Shown here: positions 22,161 through 30,492 of the stretch, piece by piece
Position numbering within the stretch: the first letter of the stretch is position 1
Layout: every line of letters starts with the position of its first letter
Assembly (NCBI GenBank): GCA_947581855.1
Contig: CANPVZ010000019.1
Span: 18,159 to 82,158, forward strand
Reading direction: 5' to 3'
DNA length: 64,000 nucleotides
Source: an uncultured Phocaeicola sp.
Lineage (GTDB): Bacteria; Bacteroidota; Bacteroidia; Bacteroidales; Bacteroidaceae
Notes under the pieces: model-generated
The model's database searches: none
What the model saw: only the letters and a program-made list of their open reading frames with translations
Told to the model about the DNA's origin: nothing
Translations under genes and position numbers: made by a program

Positions 22161-23252
22161 TTAAAAACATAAATTATAAATATCCCGAAGAATGACAAAC
22201 AACATACCAATTACAGCAACAGATAAAACGACTATTATAGAAAGCAACATAATTTTAGCCCTACGAGAACGCTTTTCTTCAACAGTAATTTCCATTGGTT
22301 GCTGTTTTATATTCGGATCAATTTCAACTTTTGTCTGATTAATGAAATCAATAGCATTCACCAGATTCATATCATTTTCATTAATTAACGGATTATGCTT
22401 GGCAAATTTTACTAAATCAGCAGTCTGAAATAAAGTCTTTAACTCTTTTATTAGTTTTGTATCCTTTTCCTGAAGTAAACGATCCACAATCTCCGAAGAA
22501 GTCATTTCTAATGCATTAAATCCAAAACGATCTTTAATATAAGTACGTATCGTATCTGTCAATTCCGTATAATAAGCCTTATGTTCTCCTTTCTGCCAGC
22601 TTTTCTCAGCCTTTATACGCTCAATCTTCTTCATCGCTTGCTGATGAGGAGGAAGTTTCGGTTCTATTTTTATTGTTCTAATTATAGGCTTATTATCGTT
22701 ATATCTTACCACCAAGTAAATTATTAATATAATAAAAGGTATAGAAATTAATGAAAACCAAATAATTAACTCCCAATCTTCCCAAGCAAAAGGAGGCTTC
22801 ATGATATCTTTCGGACCAAAGAACTGATCAGGATGCAAAGTATCTACTGGAATTGAAAGTACATTCAATGCCAAACTTTTCGAGTAATAGGGTTTATCAT
22901 CTACTAATACCTCAAAAGGAGGCAAATAATAAAGAGCCGAATCAAAAGAAGTTATCGTATACTCCTGCATTATCAGCAACCTTTTTTTATCATTTAAAAA
23001 CTGCGTATCAGGCTTCGCTATATCTACCACTTCTACTCCCGTGATAATTGTATCATTAAAAACAGGCAATCTCATTTTTTGATTCGCATCATAACTTACT
23101 TCCAACTTTATTTTTGCCTGCTGGCCAATAAATAATTGCAATGAATCAATACTCACATCCACCGTTACATTTTGTGCATTTATAGGAAAAACTAACAAAC
23201 ACAGCAAAAGGCTCAAGATTAATCCTCTATGTAAAAATGTCTTCTTATTCAT
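22161..23252 (-). CDS. Bat-operon membrane protein of unknown function
   Basis: A 363-residue protein encoded between the DUF58 gene and batA. The ATG at 23252 is chosen over the TTG at 23258. It has a signal peptide (cleaved near INAQ, residue 27), a beta-rich extracytoplasmic segment of about 130 residues resembling the Ig-like repeats of BatD, a membrane helix at 161-182, a cytosolic basic/helical region (190-330, with TELTDTIRTYIKDRFGFNALEM) and a C-terminal membrane helix at about 334-357. The helical cytosolic part resembles the tail of BatD, so it may be a shortened BatD-like protein. It is conserved in this operon position in related organisms, but I know of no assigned role. Confidence 0.75.
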   Translation of the reverse strand: MNKKTFLHRGLILSLLLCLLVFPINAQNVTVDVSIDSLQLFIGQQAKIKLEVSYDANQKMRLPVFNDTIITGVEVVDIAKPDTQFLNDKKRLLIMQEYTITSFDSALYYLPPFEVLVDDKPYYSKSLALNVLSIPVDTLHPDQFFGPKDIMKPPFAWEDWELIIWFSLISIPFIILIIYLVVRYNDNKPIIRTIKIEPKLPPHQQAMKKIERIKAEKSWQKGEHKAYYTELTDTIRTYIKDRFGFNALEMTSSEIVDRLLQEKDTKLIKELKTLFQTADLVKFAKHNPLINENDMNLVNAIDFINQTKVEIDPNIKQQPMEITVEEKRSRRAKIMLLSIIVVLSVAVIGMLFVILRDIYNLCF

Positions 23253-23258
23253 TATCAA

Positions 23259-24128
23259 CTAATTTCGTTTAGCAAACAGATTTAAAAGCGACTTCACATA
23301 ATCCTGATCTGTACGGATAGAAACAGAATCCACATTACTTTTCGTAAATACTTCATTCAATTGAGCTTGTTTTTTTATCCACCATTCATGATGTATTCGT
23401 CTTAACATTGATGATGACGTATCAATATATTGCATATGACCAGTTTCCGCATCCCTAACTTTCATCAAACCGACATCAGGCAACTCTTCAATTCTACGAT
23501 CATAGACTTGAATTGCCACAATATCATGCTTACGGTTTGCAATAGTTAATGCATTGCGAAAATCCTGCTGGACAATAAAATCACTCAAAAGAAATGCCGT
23601 ACAACGTTTATTTATTACATTCGTTAAATATTCAATAACTAATTTTATATCCGTACGTTGACTTTCCGGTTTAAAGTCTATTAGTTCTCTAATAATATAA
23701 AGAATATGTTTACGTCCCTTTTTAGGAGGAATAAACTTTTCTATTTTATCCGAAAAGAAAATGACTCCAATTTTATCATTATTTTGAATAGCAGAAAAAG
23801 CTAAAGTTGCCGCAATTTCGGTAATCATATCTTTTTTCATTTGTTTTATGGTACCAAAATCCAGACTAGCAGATACATCAATCAATAACATAACAGTTAA
23901 CTCACGTTCTTCTTCAAAAACCTTTATATAAGGTTTATCGAACCGAGCTGTCACATTCCAATCAATATCCCGGACATCATCACCATATTGATATTCGCGG
24001 ACCTCAGAAAAAGCCATTCCACGTCCTTTAAACGCTGAATGGTACTGCCCTGCGAAAATATTGCTTGATAATCCGCGAGTCTTTATCTCAATTTGGCGAA
24101 CCCGCTTCAAAAGTTCGTTCGTTTCCAT
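23259..24128 (-). CDS. DUF58 domain protein
   Basis: A 289-residue cytosolic protein. The family signature EVREYQYGDDVRDIDWNVTA (residues 42-61) is present, followed by a vWA-like fold with a metal-binding pattern Asp84, Ser86, Ser88 (LLIDVSASL). DUF58 proteins are encoded next to MoxR ATPases across bacteria and are thought to be clients or adaptors of the ATPase. Here it starts seven bases after moxR, confirming the pair. No membrane segment or signal is visible, unlike BatA and BatB. Confidence 0.92.
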   Translation of the reverse strand: METNELLKRVRQIEIKTRGLSSNIFAGQYHSAFKGRGMAFSEVREYQYGDDVRDIDWNVTARFDKPYIKVFEEERELTVMLLIDVSASLDFGTIKQMKKDMITEIAATLAFSAIQNNDKIGVIFFSDKIEKFIPPKKGRKHILYIIRELIDFKPESQRTDIKLVIEYLTNVINKRCTAFLLSDFIVQQDFRNALTIANRKHDIVAIQVYDRRIEELPDVGLMKVRDAETGHMQYIDTSSSMLRRIHHEWWIKKQAQLNEVFTKSNVDSVSIRTDQDYVKSLLNLFAKRN

Positions 24129-24135
24129 TATCTAT

Positions 24136-25131
24136 TTAAGGTACCTCAACCTTATTTAAAATTTTACTTATAATTTCGTCTGAATTCACATTGCTTGCCT
24201 CAGCCTCATAAGTCAAACCAATACGATGACGGAGTACATCATGTGCAACAGCCCGAACATCTTCTGGTATTACATAACCACGACGTTTAATAAAAGCATA
24301 AGTACGAGCTGCCAAAGCAAGATTTATAGATGCTCGCGGAGAACCTCCGAATGAAATCAAATCTTCCAGTTCTTTTAATCCATACTTAGACGGATAGCGT
24401 GTTGCAAATACAATATCAGCAATGTATTGTTCTATTTTCTCATCCAAATATACCTGACGGACCACATTACGTGCTTCCAAAATCTCTTCACTACGCAGTA
24501 TTGGACGTACAGTTATTTTTTCACCAGAAATATTCTGACGAATAATTTTTTTCTCTTCTTCCAATTTTGGATAATCAATAATTACTTTCAACATAAAACG
24601 GTCAACCTGAGCTTCAGGAAGAGGATAGGTACCTTCCTGCTCTATCGGATTCTGGGTAGCCAACACTAAGAATGGTTCCGGTAATGCAAATGTCTCTTTA
24701 CTCAATGTTACCTGACGTTCCTGCATAGCTTCGAGCAAAGCACTTTGCACTTTAGCTGGAGCACGGTTAATTTCGTCAGCTAACACAAAATTAGCAAATA
24801 TCGGTCCTTTATTTGCAATAAAAAGTTCTTCCTTTTGACTATAAATCATCGTACCTATCACATCAGCCGGTAATAAATCAGGTGTAAACTGTATACGACT
24901 GTATTTAGCATCAATCAATGACGCCAATGTTTTAATTGCCAATGTTTTTGCCAAACCAGGAACGCCCTCTAATAAAACATGCCCGTCAGATAACAAACCT
25001 ATTAATAAAGACTCTACTAAATGTTTTTGTCCTACAATCACCTGATCCATACCTGTCATCAGGTTCGTAACAAATGCACTTTGTTTCTCAATCCGTTCGT
25101 TTAATTCACGAATATCAATTGCTTCAGTCAT
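24136..25131 (-). CDS. MoxR-family AAA+ ATPase
   Basis: A 331-residue AAA+ ATPase of the MoxR/RavA group. Walker A reads GVPGLAKT (56-63) and Walker B reads VLADE (116-120) followed by INRAP; a sensor 1 ATQNPIEQEG and an arginine-finger EAQVDRF are also present. MoxR proteins act as chaperones that fold or insert cofactors into vWA-domain proteins; DUF58, BatA and BatB encoded just downstream are the likely clients. It is the first gene of the operon. No perfect TAnnTTTG element was found in the 170 bases upstream, so its promoter is undefined. Confidence 0.95.
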   Translation of the reverse strand: MTEAIDIRELNERIEKQSAFVTNLMTGMDQVIVGQKHLVESLLIGLLSDGHVLLEGVPGLAKTLAIKTLASLIDAKYSRIQFTPDLLPADVIGTMIYSQKEELFIANKGPIFANFVLADEINRAPAKVQSALLEAMQERQVTLSKETFALPEPFLVLATQNPIEQEGTYPLPEAQVDRFMLKVIIDYPKLEEEKKIIRQNISGEKITVRPILRSEEILEARNVVRQVYLDEKIEQYIADIVFATRYPSKYGLKELEDLISFGGSPRASINLALAARTYAFIKRRGYVIPEDVRAVAHDVLRHRIGLTYEAEASNVNSDEIISKILNKVEVP

Positions 25132-25302
25132 AATTCATTAAATTATTTATTTTATTTCTATTCCGAAAGAAATATAATTACTTCCTTAATTAACTGTCTC
25201 CTCCACTTTTTTGCTGGCCAAAAATACGCTTTATAATTAACAGAAACAATTAATATTTACTAAAAAAGATTCTAAAGACTTAGATTTTAAGAGTATTTGT
25301 AA

Positions 25303-25422
25303 TTAAAACAATATGCGTTCAATCATTTCTGGCATTATAAAAAACAATAATACACTTATTAAAGCTATAATAACTAAAATTATTATAATTATAAAATAGG
25401 GACGAGGATCTCTTTCTTCCAT
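25303..25422 (-). CDS. 39-residue single-helix membrane peptide
   Basis: A short open frame begins 11 bases after the stop of the HU-LysM gene and encodes a charged N-terminus (MEERDPRP), a long hydrophobic helix of about 20 residues rich in Ile, Leu and Val, and a short tail (MPEMIERILF). The layout, N-terminal charge, single helix and tight spacing behind a membrane-anchored partner gene all fit a real small membrane protein. The ribosome-binding site is weak (AAAAAG). It is too short for most gene finders. Function unknown; it may be a partner of the HU-LysM protein. Confidence 0.6.
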   Translation of the reverse strand: MEERDPRPYFIIIIILVIIALISVLLFFIMPEMIERILF

Positions 25423-25433
25423 CTTTTTATATA

Positions 25434-26540
25434 TTATTTTTGTTTCAATTTCGGGATTTTAATCACCGTTCCAATCGGAACATTATCCGGATTTTTAATT
25501 ATATCCGAATTATATTGTACTATATAAGTAAAAAGTTCCTTACTCCCATAATATCTTAAAGAAATCTTACGCAAAGTTTCACCTCCACTTATAGTATGAT
25601 TTTGTAGAACACCTACTATATTATATTCTACTTGTGCCGAAAGTGTCTCCATTGGCAATGCAGCTTTTCTCCTAACAGAGTCTTTATTTCCAACAAATTC
25701 TTTTCTGATAGAAACATTATCTCCTTTCATACTTCTTATAGTATCAAAGATTAATGTATCTCTCTTTAATAATTTCGATGGAATCGGTTGTAAGCTTGGT
25801 TCCGGATCAATTGCTCGAGCATCCAAAATCTTTGATACCGGTTCGACCTCGTTCACATTATATAGTTTATATCCTACTAATACGCAAATGCATAGTAATA
25901 TAAGAATCACATACCAGCCTTTACGTACTTTGGTATCTGCTTTATTCAATTTAATTCCATTTTCTCCCGTTTCTTCAGTCTTCAACTTTTTCCCATATTC
26001 TAATTTTTCATCCGCTATTTTTTGAGGCACTTCAACCCTTGCTTCTGTAGAAGATGATATAATTCTATTTAATTCTAATTCTTTTTTCTCATCTTCTACT
26101 TTACCAGACAGATTTTTCATCTCTTCAAAGGCTATAAAAGTTTCTGAATTCTCCACCTCTTCATCCAACTTATTCGAATCCGCTTCTATCCCCTCGAATG
26201 TATCATCAAAAATCAGACCTTCATTTAAAGTAACCGTCTCAAAATGAGAAAAAGGCTTATTTATCAGATCTCTAACCACAGAATCGGGAGTAAACGATAT
26301 TTTTGAATGACCTTGAATCTCAAAACGTTCTCCAGTATTTACATTCACACTCTTCCGGCTTTCGACTTCAGTAAGTTTAAACACACCAAGTCCTTTTACC
26401 TTCACATACCTTTCACTCTCCAAGACTTCCTCTATCAAATCAAACATAGCCTTTACAAAAGCTTCAGCATCTTTTCTAGCTATATTTTGTCTTTGGACAA
26501 GCAAATTAATGATATCTTGCAATGTAATTTTATCATTCAT
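25434..26540 (-). CDS. HU-domain / transmembrane / LysM fusion protein
   Basis: A 368-residue protein of three parts. Residues 1-95 form an HU/IHF-type DNA-binding domain (KVKGLGVFKL at 47-56; RFEIQGHSKISFTP at 72-85). Residues 95-207 are an acidic, probably disordered linker. A single membrane helix spans about 209-226. The C-terminal part ends in a LysM domain (about 315-364: GETLRKISLRYYGS, VPIGTVIKIPKL). The topology would put the HU domain in the cytosol and LysM in the periplasm, so the protein could tie the nucleoid to peptidoglycan. Such fusions occur in Bacteroidota and are annotated as HU-family proteins. It sits 11 bases after a stand-alone HU gene and is probably co-transcribed with it. 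Confidence 0.85.
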   Translation of the reverse strand: MNDKITLQDIINLLVQRQNIARKDAEAFVKAMFDLIEEVLESERYVKVKGLGVFKLTEVESRKSVNVNTGERFEIQGHSKISFTPDSVVRDLINKPFSHFETVTLNEGLIFDDTFEGIEADSNKLDEEVENSETFIAFEEMKNLSGKVEDEKKELELNRIISSSTEARVEVPQKIADEKLEYGKKLKTEETGENGIKLNKADTKVRKGWYVILILLCICVLVGYKLYNVNEVEPVSKILDARAIDPEPSLQPIPSKLLKRDTLIFDTIRSMKGDNVSIRKEFVGNKDSVRRKAALPMETLSAQVEYNIVGVLQNHTISGGETLRKISLRYYGSKELFTYIVQYNSDIIKNPDNVPIGTVIKIPKLKQK

Positions 26541-26551
26541 AGTCTTTTACC

Positions 26552-26842
26552 TCATTTAAACTTCTCTTTCAACAGGGTACTTGGTTTAAAAGTTAAAACT
26601 AGTTTCGGAGGAATAAGTAAACGCTTTTTTGTTACTGGATTAACTAATATGCGTTCCATTTTCTTTTTTACTTCAAAAGAGCCAAATCCTTGAATTGAAA
26701 CAATATTTCCAGCTTGCAATTGCTCGATCATTGCAGCCGTAACAAGTTGTACCAAATCCGAAGTATCTTTAATTGTATAGTTAAGTCGATTAGACAATTC
26801 CGATATAAATTCTTTATTATTCAAGGCTATCAATTTAATCAT
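26552..26842 (-). CDS. HU-family DNA-binding protein
   Basis: A 96-residue basic protein with the HU/IHF signature: VSIQGFGSFEV (about residues 49-59) and the beta-arm region KMERILVNPVTKKRLLIPPK before the final helices. The GTG two codons upstream (26848) could start a slightly longer form, but the ATG at 26842 is preferred. It is followed after 11 bases by the membrane-anchored HU-LysM gene and preceded by rimO at 21 bases, so it is part of the ftsY-rimO operon. It probably packages DNA or shapes it, alone or with the fusion partner. Confidence 0.9.
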   Translation of the reverse strand: MIKLIALNNKEFISELSNRLNYTIKDTSDLVQLVTAAMIEQLQAGNIVSIQGFGSFEVKKKMERILVNPVTKKRLLIPPKLVLTFKPSTLLKEKFK

Positions 26843-26863
26843 TAACACTAATCTTGCTTACAC

Positions 26864-28165
26864 TTATGAAAGAACCGAAGCATACAAATCAAAATCATCG
26901 GCAGAAATAATTTCCACCTCATAAAACGAGCCTATTGACAACTGTTTTTCACTACAAGAAATAAGAACTTCCGGATCCACCTCCGGAGAATCATACTCCG
27001 TACGACCTACATAAAAATTCCCCTCAATTCGGTCAATAATTACCTTGTATTTCTTTCCAATCTTTTTCTCACTCAACTCTGCTGAAATCTCCTGCTGAAT
27101 ACTCATCAATTCATTCAACCTGCGTTGTTTAATTTCATTTGGAACAGAATCCACATAATGTTCAGCAGCATAAGTCCCCTCTTCTTCAGAATAAGCAAAA
27201 GCACCCATTCTATCGAATTTCATCTGTCTGACAAACTCCTTCAACTCCTCAAAATCTGCTTCCTCCTCTCCCGGATACCCAACCATTAGAGTCGTACGCA
27301 AATGAATACCAGGTACTTCTTCTCTAAAACGTTGAATTAATCGATAGGTTTCAAGTTTCGTAACTTGCCTACGCATTCTACTCAGCATATTATCACTGAT
27401 ATGTTGCAATGCGATATCCATATATTTACATACATTATCTCTTTCTCGCATAACTCTGAAAAGTTCTTCAGGAAAATGTGCCGGATAAGCATAATGTAAA
27501 CGAATCCATTCCACCCCTTCAATATCTGCTAAGCGCTCTATTAATTCCGGAAGCATTTGTTTCTTATACAAATCAATTCCATAAAAAGTTAGTTCCTGCG
27601 CTATTACCTGAAATTCTTTCACCCCTTTTTTTACCAAAGATTTCACTTCCTCAAGAATTTCTTCAATCGGACGTGACACATGCTTTCCCGTTATAATCGG
27701 AATTGCACAATAGGAACATTTACGGTCACACCCTTCCGATATTTTAAGATAAGCATAATGAGAAGGTGTTGTCAAACTTCTTTCAGACTGCAATTCATAA
27801 TGATAAGCTTTACCCAGATCCTGTAACAATTCACTCCAATTAAACTTACCATAAAATTTATCGACTTGAGGAATTTCTACAGTTAAATCCTTTAAATAAC
27901 GCTCTGATAAACATCCCATTACATAAAGTTTCTTCAAATTACCTTCTTCCTTTGCCTGACAAAATTCCAGAATAGTATTAATAGACTCTTCCTTCGCATC
28001 TCCAATAAATCCACAAGTATTAATTATAGCAATTTCCCCCTTGGGATCTTCCGAATCATGTGTTACCTTATATCCGTTTATTTCCAACTGACGAATCAAT
28101 TTCTCGGAATCAACCAGATTTTTAGAACAGCCTAACGTTATAATATCTACTGTATTACGCTTCAT
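26864..28165 (-). CDS. rimO: Ribosomal protein S12 methylthiotransferase RimO
   Basis: A 433-residue radical-SAM enzyme that adds a methylthio group to the conserved aspartate of ribosomal protein S12. The N-terminal UPF0004 domain carries the three cluster cysteines at 13, 51 and 85 (LGCSKNLVDSE, NTCGFIGDAKEE, MGCLSERY). The radical-SAM cluster is Cys146, Cys150, Cys153 in EGCDRKCSYCAIP. A TRAM domain closes the protein. The LGCSKNLVDSE phrase separates RimO from MiaB. Its start overlaps the ftsY stop by four bases (ATGA), which indicates coupling. Confidence 0.97.
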   Translation of the reverse strand: MKRNTVDIITLGCSKNLVDSEKLIRQLEINGYKVTHDSEDPKGEIAIINTCGFIGDAKEESINTILEFCQAKEEGNLKKLYVMGCLSERYLKDLTVEIPQVDKFYGKFNWSELLQDLGKAYHYELQSERSLTTPSHYAYLKISEGCDRKCSYCAIPIITGKHVSRPIEEILEEVKSLVKKGVKEFQVIAQELTFYGIDLYKKQMLPELIERLADIEGVEWIRLHYAYPAHFPEELFRVMRERDNVCKYMDIALQHISDNMLSRMRRQVTKLETYRLIQRFREEVPGIHLRTTLMVGYPGEEEADFEELKEFVRQMKFDRMGAFAYSEEEGTYAAEHYVDSVPNEIKQRRLNELMSIQQEISAELSEKKIGKKYKVIIDRIEGNFYVGRTEYDSPEVDPEVLISCSEKQLSIGSFYEVEIISADDFDLYASVLS

Positions 28166-29121
28166 TTCGCTTCACCAAACAAAGAATCAACAAACTCTTT
28201 CTTACGGAATAGTTGCAAATCCTCCATTCCTTCACCCAAACCTATATATTTTACAGGGATTTTAAACTGGTCGGAGATACCGATAACCACCCCTCCTTTT
28301 GCAGTTCCATCCAGCTTCGTTATTGCCATTGCCGTAACCTCAGTCGCCAAAGTAAACTGCTTAGCCTGTTCAAAAGCATTTTGCCCGGTAGACCCATCCA
28401 ATACAAGCAAAACTTCATTCGGCGCATGAGGTACCACTTTCTTCATCACATTTTTAATTTTGGTTAACTCATTCATTAACCCAACTTTATTATGCAAACG
28501 CCCTGCTGTATCAATAATTACAACATCCGCTTTATTTGCTACGGCCGAATTCAATGTGTCAAACGCCACCGAAGCCGGATCTGCTCCCATATTTTGTTTG
28601 ATCACTGGAACCCCAACACGTTCTCCCCAAATTACCAGCTGTTCTACCGCAGCGGCACGAAATGTATCAGCAGCTCCCAAGAATACAGATTTACCAGCCT
28701 TCTTAAATTGATATGCTAACTTACCAATAGTTGTAGTTTTTCCTACTCCATTCACTCCTACAACCATAATCACATAAGGAACTTTATCTTCCGGAGTTTC
28801 AAATTTCTCCGCATCCACCGAATTATTTTCAGTCAACAACGCAGCTATTTCTTCTTTCAGTATACGATTTAGTTCTTCAGTATTAATATATTTATCCTTA
28901 GCTACGCGTTCTTCAATACGCTTTATGATTTCCAAAGTAGTCTCCACTCCAACATCTGAAGTAACTAAAACTTCTTCCAGATTATCCAAAACCTCGTCAT
29001 CTACCTTAGATTTACCGGCTACAGCGCGAGTTATCTTGCTAAAAACGCTTTCTTTCGTTTTGGCAAGTCCTTTATCCAATGTTTCTTTTTTATCTTTTGA
29101 GAAAAAATCAAAGAATCCCAT
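28162..29121 (-). CDS. ftsY: Signal recognition particle receptor FtsY
   Basis: A 319-residue SRP GTPase that receives ribosome-nascent chain complexes at the inner membrane. It has a short N-terminus followed by the four-helix N domain and the G domain with G1 GVNGVGKT (122-129), DTAGRLHNK (G3) and TKLDGTAKGG (G4). The acidic A domain of E. coli FtsY is absent, giving the short length usual in Bacteroidota. A promoter (TTTG, 20-base spacer, TATCTTTG at 29144-29151) lies just upstream, and rimO overlaps its 3' end. Confidence 0.97.
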   Translation of the reverse strand: MGFFDFFSKDKKETLDKGLAKTKESVFSKITRAVAGKSKVDDEVLDNLEEVLVTSDVGVETTLEIIKRIEERVAKDKYINTEELNRILKEEIAALLTENNSVDAEKFETPEDKVPYVIMVVGVNGVGKTTTIGKLAYQFKKAGKSVFLGAADTFRAAAVEQLVIWGERVGVPVIKQNMGADPASVAFDTLNSAVANKADVVIIDTAGRLHNKVGLMNELTKIKNVMKKVVPHAPNEVLLVLDGSTGQNAFEQAKQFTLATEVTAMAITKLDGTAKGGVVIGISDQFKIPVKYIGLGEGMEDLQLFRKKEFVDSLFGEAK

Positions 29122-29143
29122 AATATTTTTATTTTAATTGCCA

Positions 29144-29175
29144 CAAAGATAAGATAAATCAGTTAGTAAAACAAA
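29144..29175 (-). promoter_or_regulatory. ftsY promoter
   Basis: On the minus strand TTTG (29172-29175), a 20-base spacer and TATCTTTG (29144-29151) match the Bacteroidota primary-sigma consensus exactly. The TTTG lies in the T tract of the terminator of the preceding operon, so the two signals overlap. Confidence 0.8.
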
Positions 29176-29207
29176 AAAAGTTCCTTTCATTCTTTATGAA
29201 AGGAACT
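29172..29207 (-). terminator. Terminator of the rpmB-rpmG-DUF4295 operon
   Basis: The 12-bp stem AGTTCCTTTCAT (arms 29179-29190 and 29196-29207) is followed on the minus strand by seven T residues. It starts about 30 bases past the DUF4295 stop codon. Confidence 0.92.
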
Positions 29208-29236
29208 CTTTATTGTTCAATTATATAAGATTCTTA

Positions 29237-29392
29237 TTATTTTTTAAAGAAATCTTGAACTTTTTCATTCGGAACCATTTGTTCATCAAAAACGTAAGCC
29301 CCAGTTTTCGGAGACTTTACCATTTTGATAACCTTAGTATAAGAACGTCCTTCTTTACCTGTCTGAAGGGTTGCGACTGTTTTCTTTGCCAT
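29237..29392 (-). CDS. DUF4295 family small basic protein
   Basis: A 51-residue basic protein beginning MAKKTVATLQTGKEGRSY and ending with a Lys/Phe-rich helix (MVPNEKVQDFFKK). It lies 9 bases after rpmG and ahead of the operon terminator. DUF4295 genes are found in this ribosomal position throughout Bacteroidales, which suggests a ribosome-associated role, though none is established. The start context contains MAKK, as in the ribosomal neighbours. It is below the length limit of many ORF calls but is clearly a gene. Confidence 0.93.
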   Translation of the reverse strand: MAKKTVATLQTGKEGRSYTKVIKMVKSPKTGAYVFDEQMVPNEKVQDFFKK

Positions 29393-29401
29393 GGGGTTAT
29401 A

Positions 29402-29590
29402 TTATTTAATTTCTTTATGTACTGTTACTCTCTTCAATATCGGATTGTACTTCTTAAGTTCCAATCTTTCAGTGGTATTTTTTCTATTTTTAGTAGTAAT
29501 ATAACGAGATGTTCCCGGCATACCACTATCCTTGTGTTCTGTACATTCAAGGATTACCTGTACTCTATTACCTTTTGCCTTCTTTGCCAT
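29402..29590 (-). CDS. rpmG: 50S ribosomal protein L33
   Basis: A 62-residue L33. The motif [12 protein letters not shown] and the phrase [21 protein letters not shown] are typical; the zinc-binding cysteine pairs of some L33 proteins are absent, so this is the zinc-free (C-) form. The Shine-Dalgarno-like GGGAGAG precedes the ATG. It is the middle gene of rpmB-rpmG-DUF4295, 20 bases after rpmB. Confidence 0.97.
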   Translation of the reverse strand: MAKKAKGNRVQVILECTEHKDSGMPGTSRYITTKNRKNTTERLELKKYNPILKRVTVHKEIK

Positions 29591-29610
29591 AAGTCTTACT
29601 CTCCCAAATT

Positions 29611-29871
29611 TTAAGCAATTATTTTAATGCTTTTCCAATCACAATAACCTTTGGCAACAGCCTCATTCAAAGCCGCATCCAAACCTTTTTTATTAATAAC
29701 ACGTAAGCCGTTAGCACAAATATTCAGGCTAATCCAGCAATCCTGCTCTACATAATAGAACTTCTTAGTAAACAAGTTCACATCAAAGGTTCTTTTGGTT
29801 CTTCTCTTTGAATGTGAAACATTGTTGCCAATCATGGCTTTCTTTCCGGTAATTTGACAAATTTTCGACAT
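29611..29871 (-). CDS. rpmB: 50S ribosomal protein L28
   Basis: An 86-residue L28 with the family phrases [17 protein letters not shown] and [12 protein letters not shown]. It lacks the four-Cys zinc ribbon, like most zinc-free forms. It is the first gene of the rpmB-rpmG-DUF4295 operon, with a promoter upstream (TTG, 20-base spacer, TAAATTTG at 29921-29928). Confidence 0.97.
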   Translation of the reverse strand: MSKICQITGKKAMIGNNVSHSKRRTKRTFDVNLFTKKFYYVEQDCWISLNICANGLRVINKKGLDAALNEAVAKGYCDWKSIKIIA

Positions 29872-29920
29872 TGCTATCTTATTTTTTAGTTTCTTTTTCT
29901 TGTTTATCTCAAACAGGGTG

Positions 29921-29951
29921 CAAATTTAGAGCTTTTATTCTTAATATACAA
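29921..29951 (-). promoter_or_regulatory. rpmB operon promoter
   Basis: On the minus strand TTG (29949-29951), a 20-base spacer and TAAATTTG (29921-29928) match the Bacteroidota -33/-7 consensus. The leader to the rpmB start is about 45 bases. Confidence 0.8.
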
Positions 29952-29973
29952 GCATTTCTAGAAAATAATTCGA

Positions 29974-30480
29974 TTAATCCTCCTTATTTTCGTCTTTATT
30001 AGTTAACAACTCATGCAACAGTTGCAGTACAGAATGAGTAGCACGAGCAACATTCATATCACGCCCTTCATCTCCCTCTAATTTTTGGGTGATAATTTTA
30101 TTCGCACTTCCAGCGGCAATCCAAATAGTTCCGACAGGTTTTTCCGGCGTACCTCCTCCCGGACCAGCGACTCCAGATGTAGCTACCGCATAATCCGTTT
30201 TCAGCGAATTCATCACACCTTTTATCATTTCAATAATCGTTTCTTCACTTACCGCACCATAAGTTTCCAATGTTTCCGATTTCACATGAAGTAAGTTTAT
30301 CTTCACTTCATTAGAATATCCGACAACACCTCCTTTATAAAATTGAGAACTTCCTGGTATGGAAGTAATGGCGGCAGCTACATTTCCGGCTGTGCAACTT
30401 TCAGCTGTTGACAATGTAGCACCCTGCTGCCACATCAAATCATTAATTTCTCTACTTATTACTTTCGTTTCTACTGACAT
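29974..30480 (-). CDS. CinA C-terminal-type nicotinamide-nucleotide amidohydrolase
   Basis: A 168-residue stand-alone CinA C-terminal domain (PncC type) that hydrolyses nicotinamide mononucleotide to the acid form. The motifs STAESCTAGNVAAAITSIPG (residues 20-39) and ATSGVAGPGGGTPEKPVG (about 101-118) are the family active-site regions. The N-terminal CinA/MoCF domain is absent, which is common in this group. It follows tsaD by 12 bases and is probably co-transcribed with it; the link between the two is not functional as far as known. Confidence 0.9.
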   Translation of the reverse strand: MSVETKVISREINDLMWQQGATLSTAESCTAGNVAAAITSIPGSSQFYKGGVVGYSNEVKINLLHVKSETLETYGAVSEETIIEMIKGVMNSLKTDYAVATSGVAGPGGGTPEKPVGTIWIAAGSANKIITQKLEGDEGRDMNVARATHSVLQLLHELLTNKDENKED

Positions 30481-30492
30481 AAGCTTAGATTT

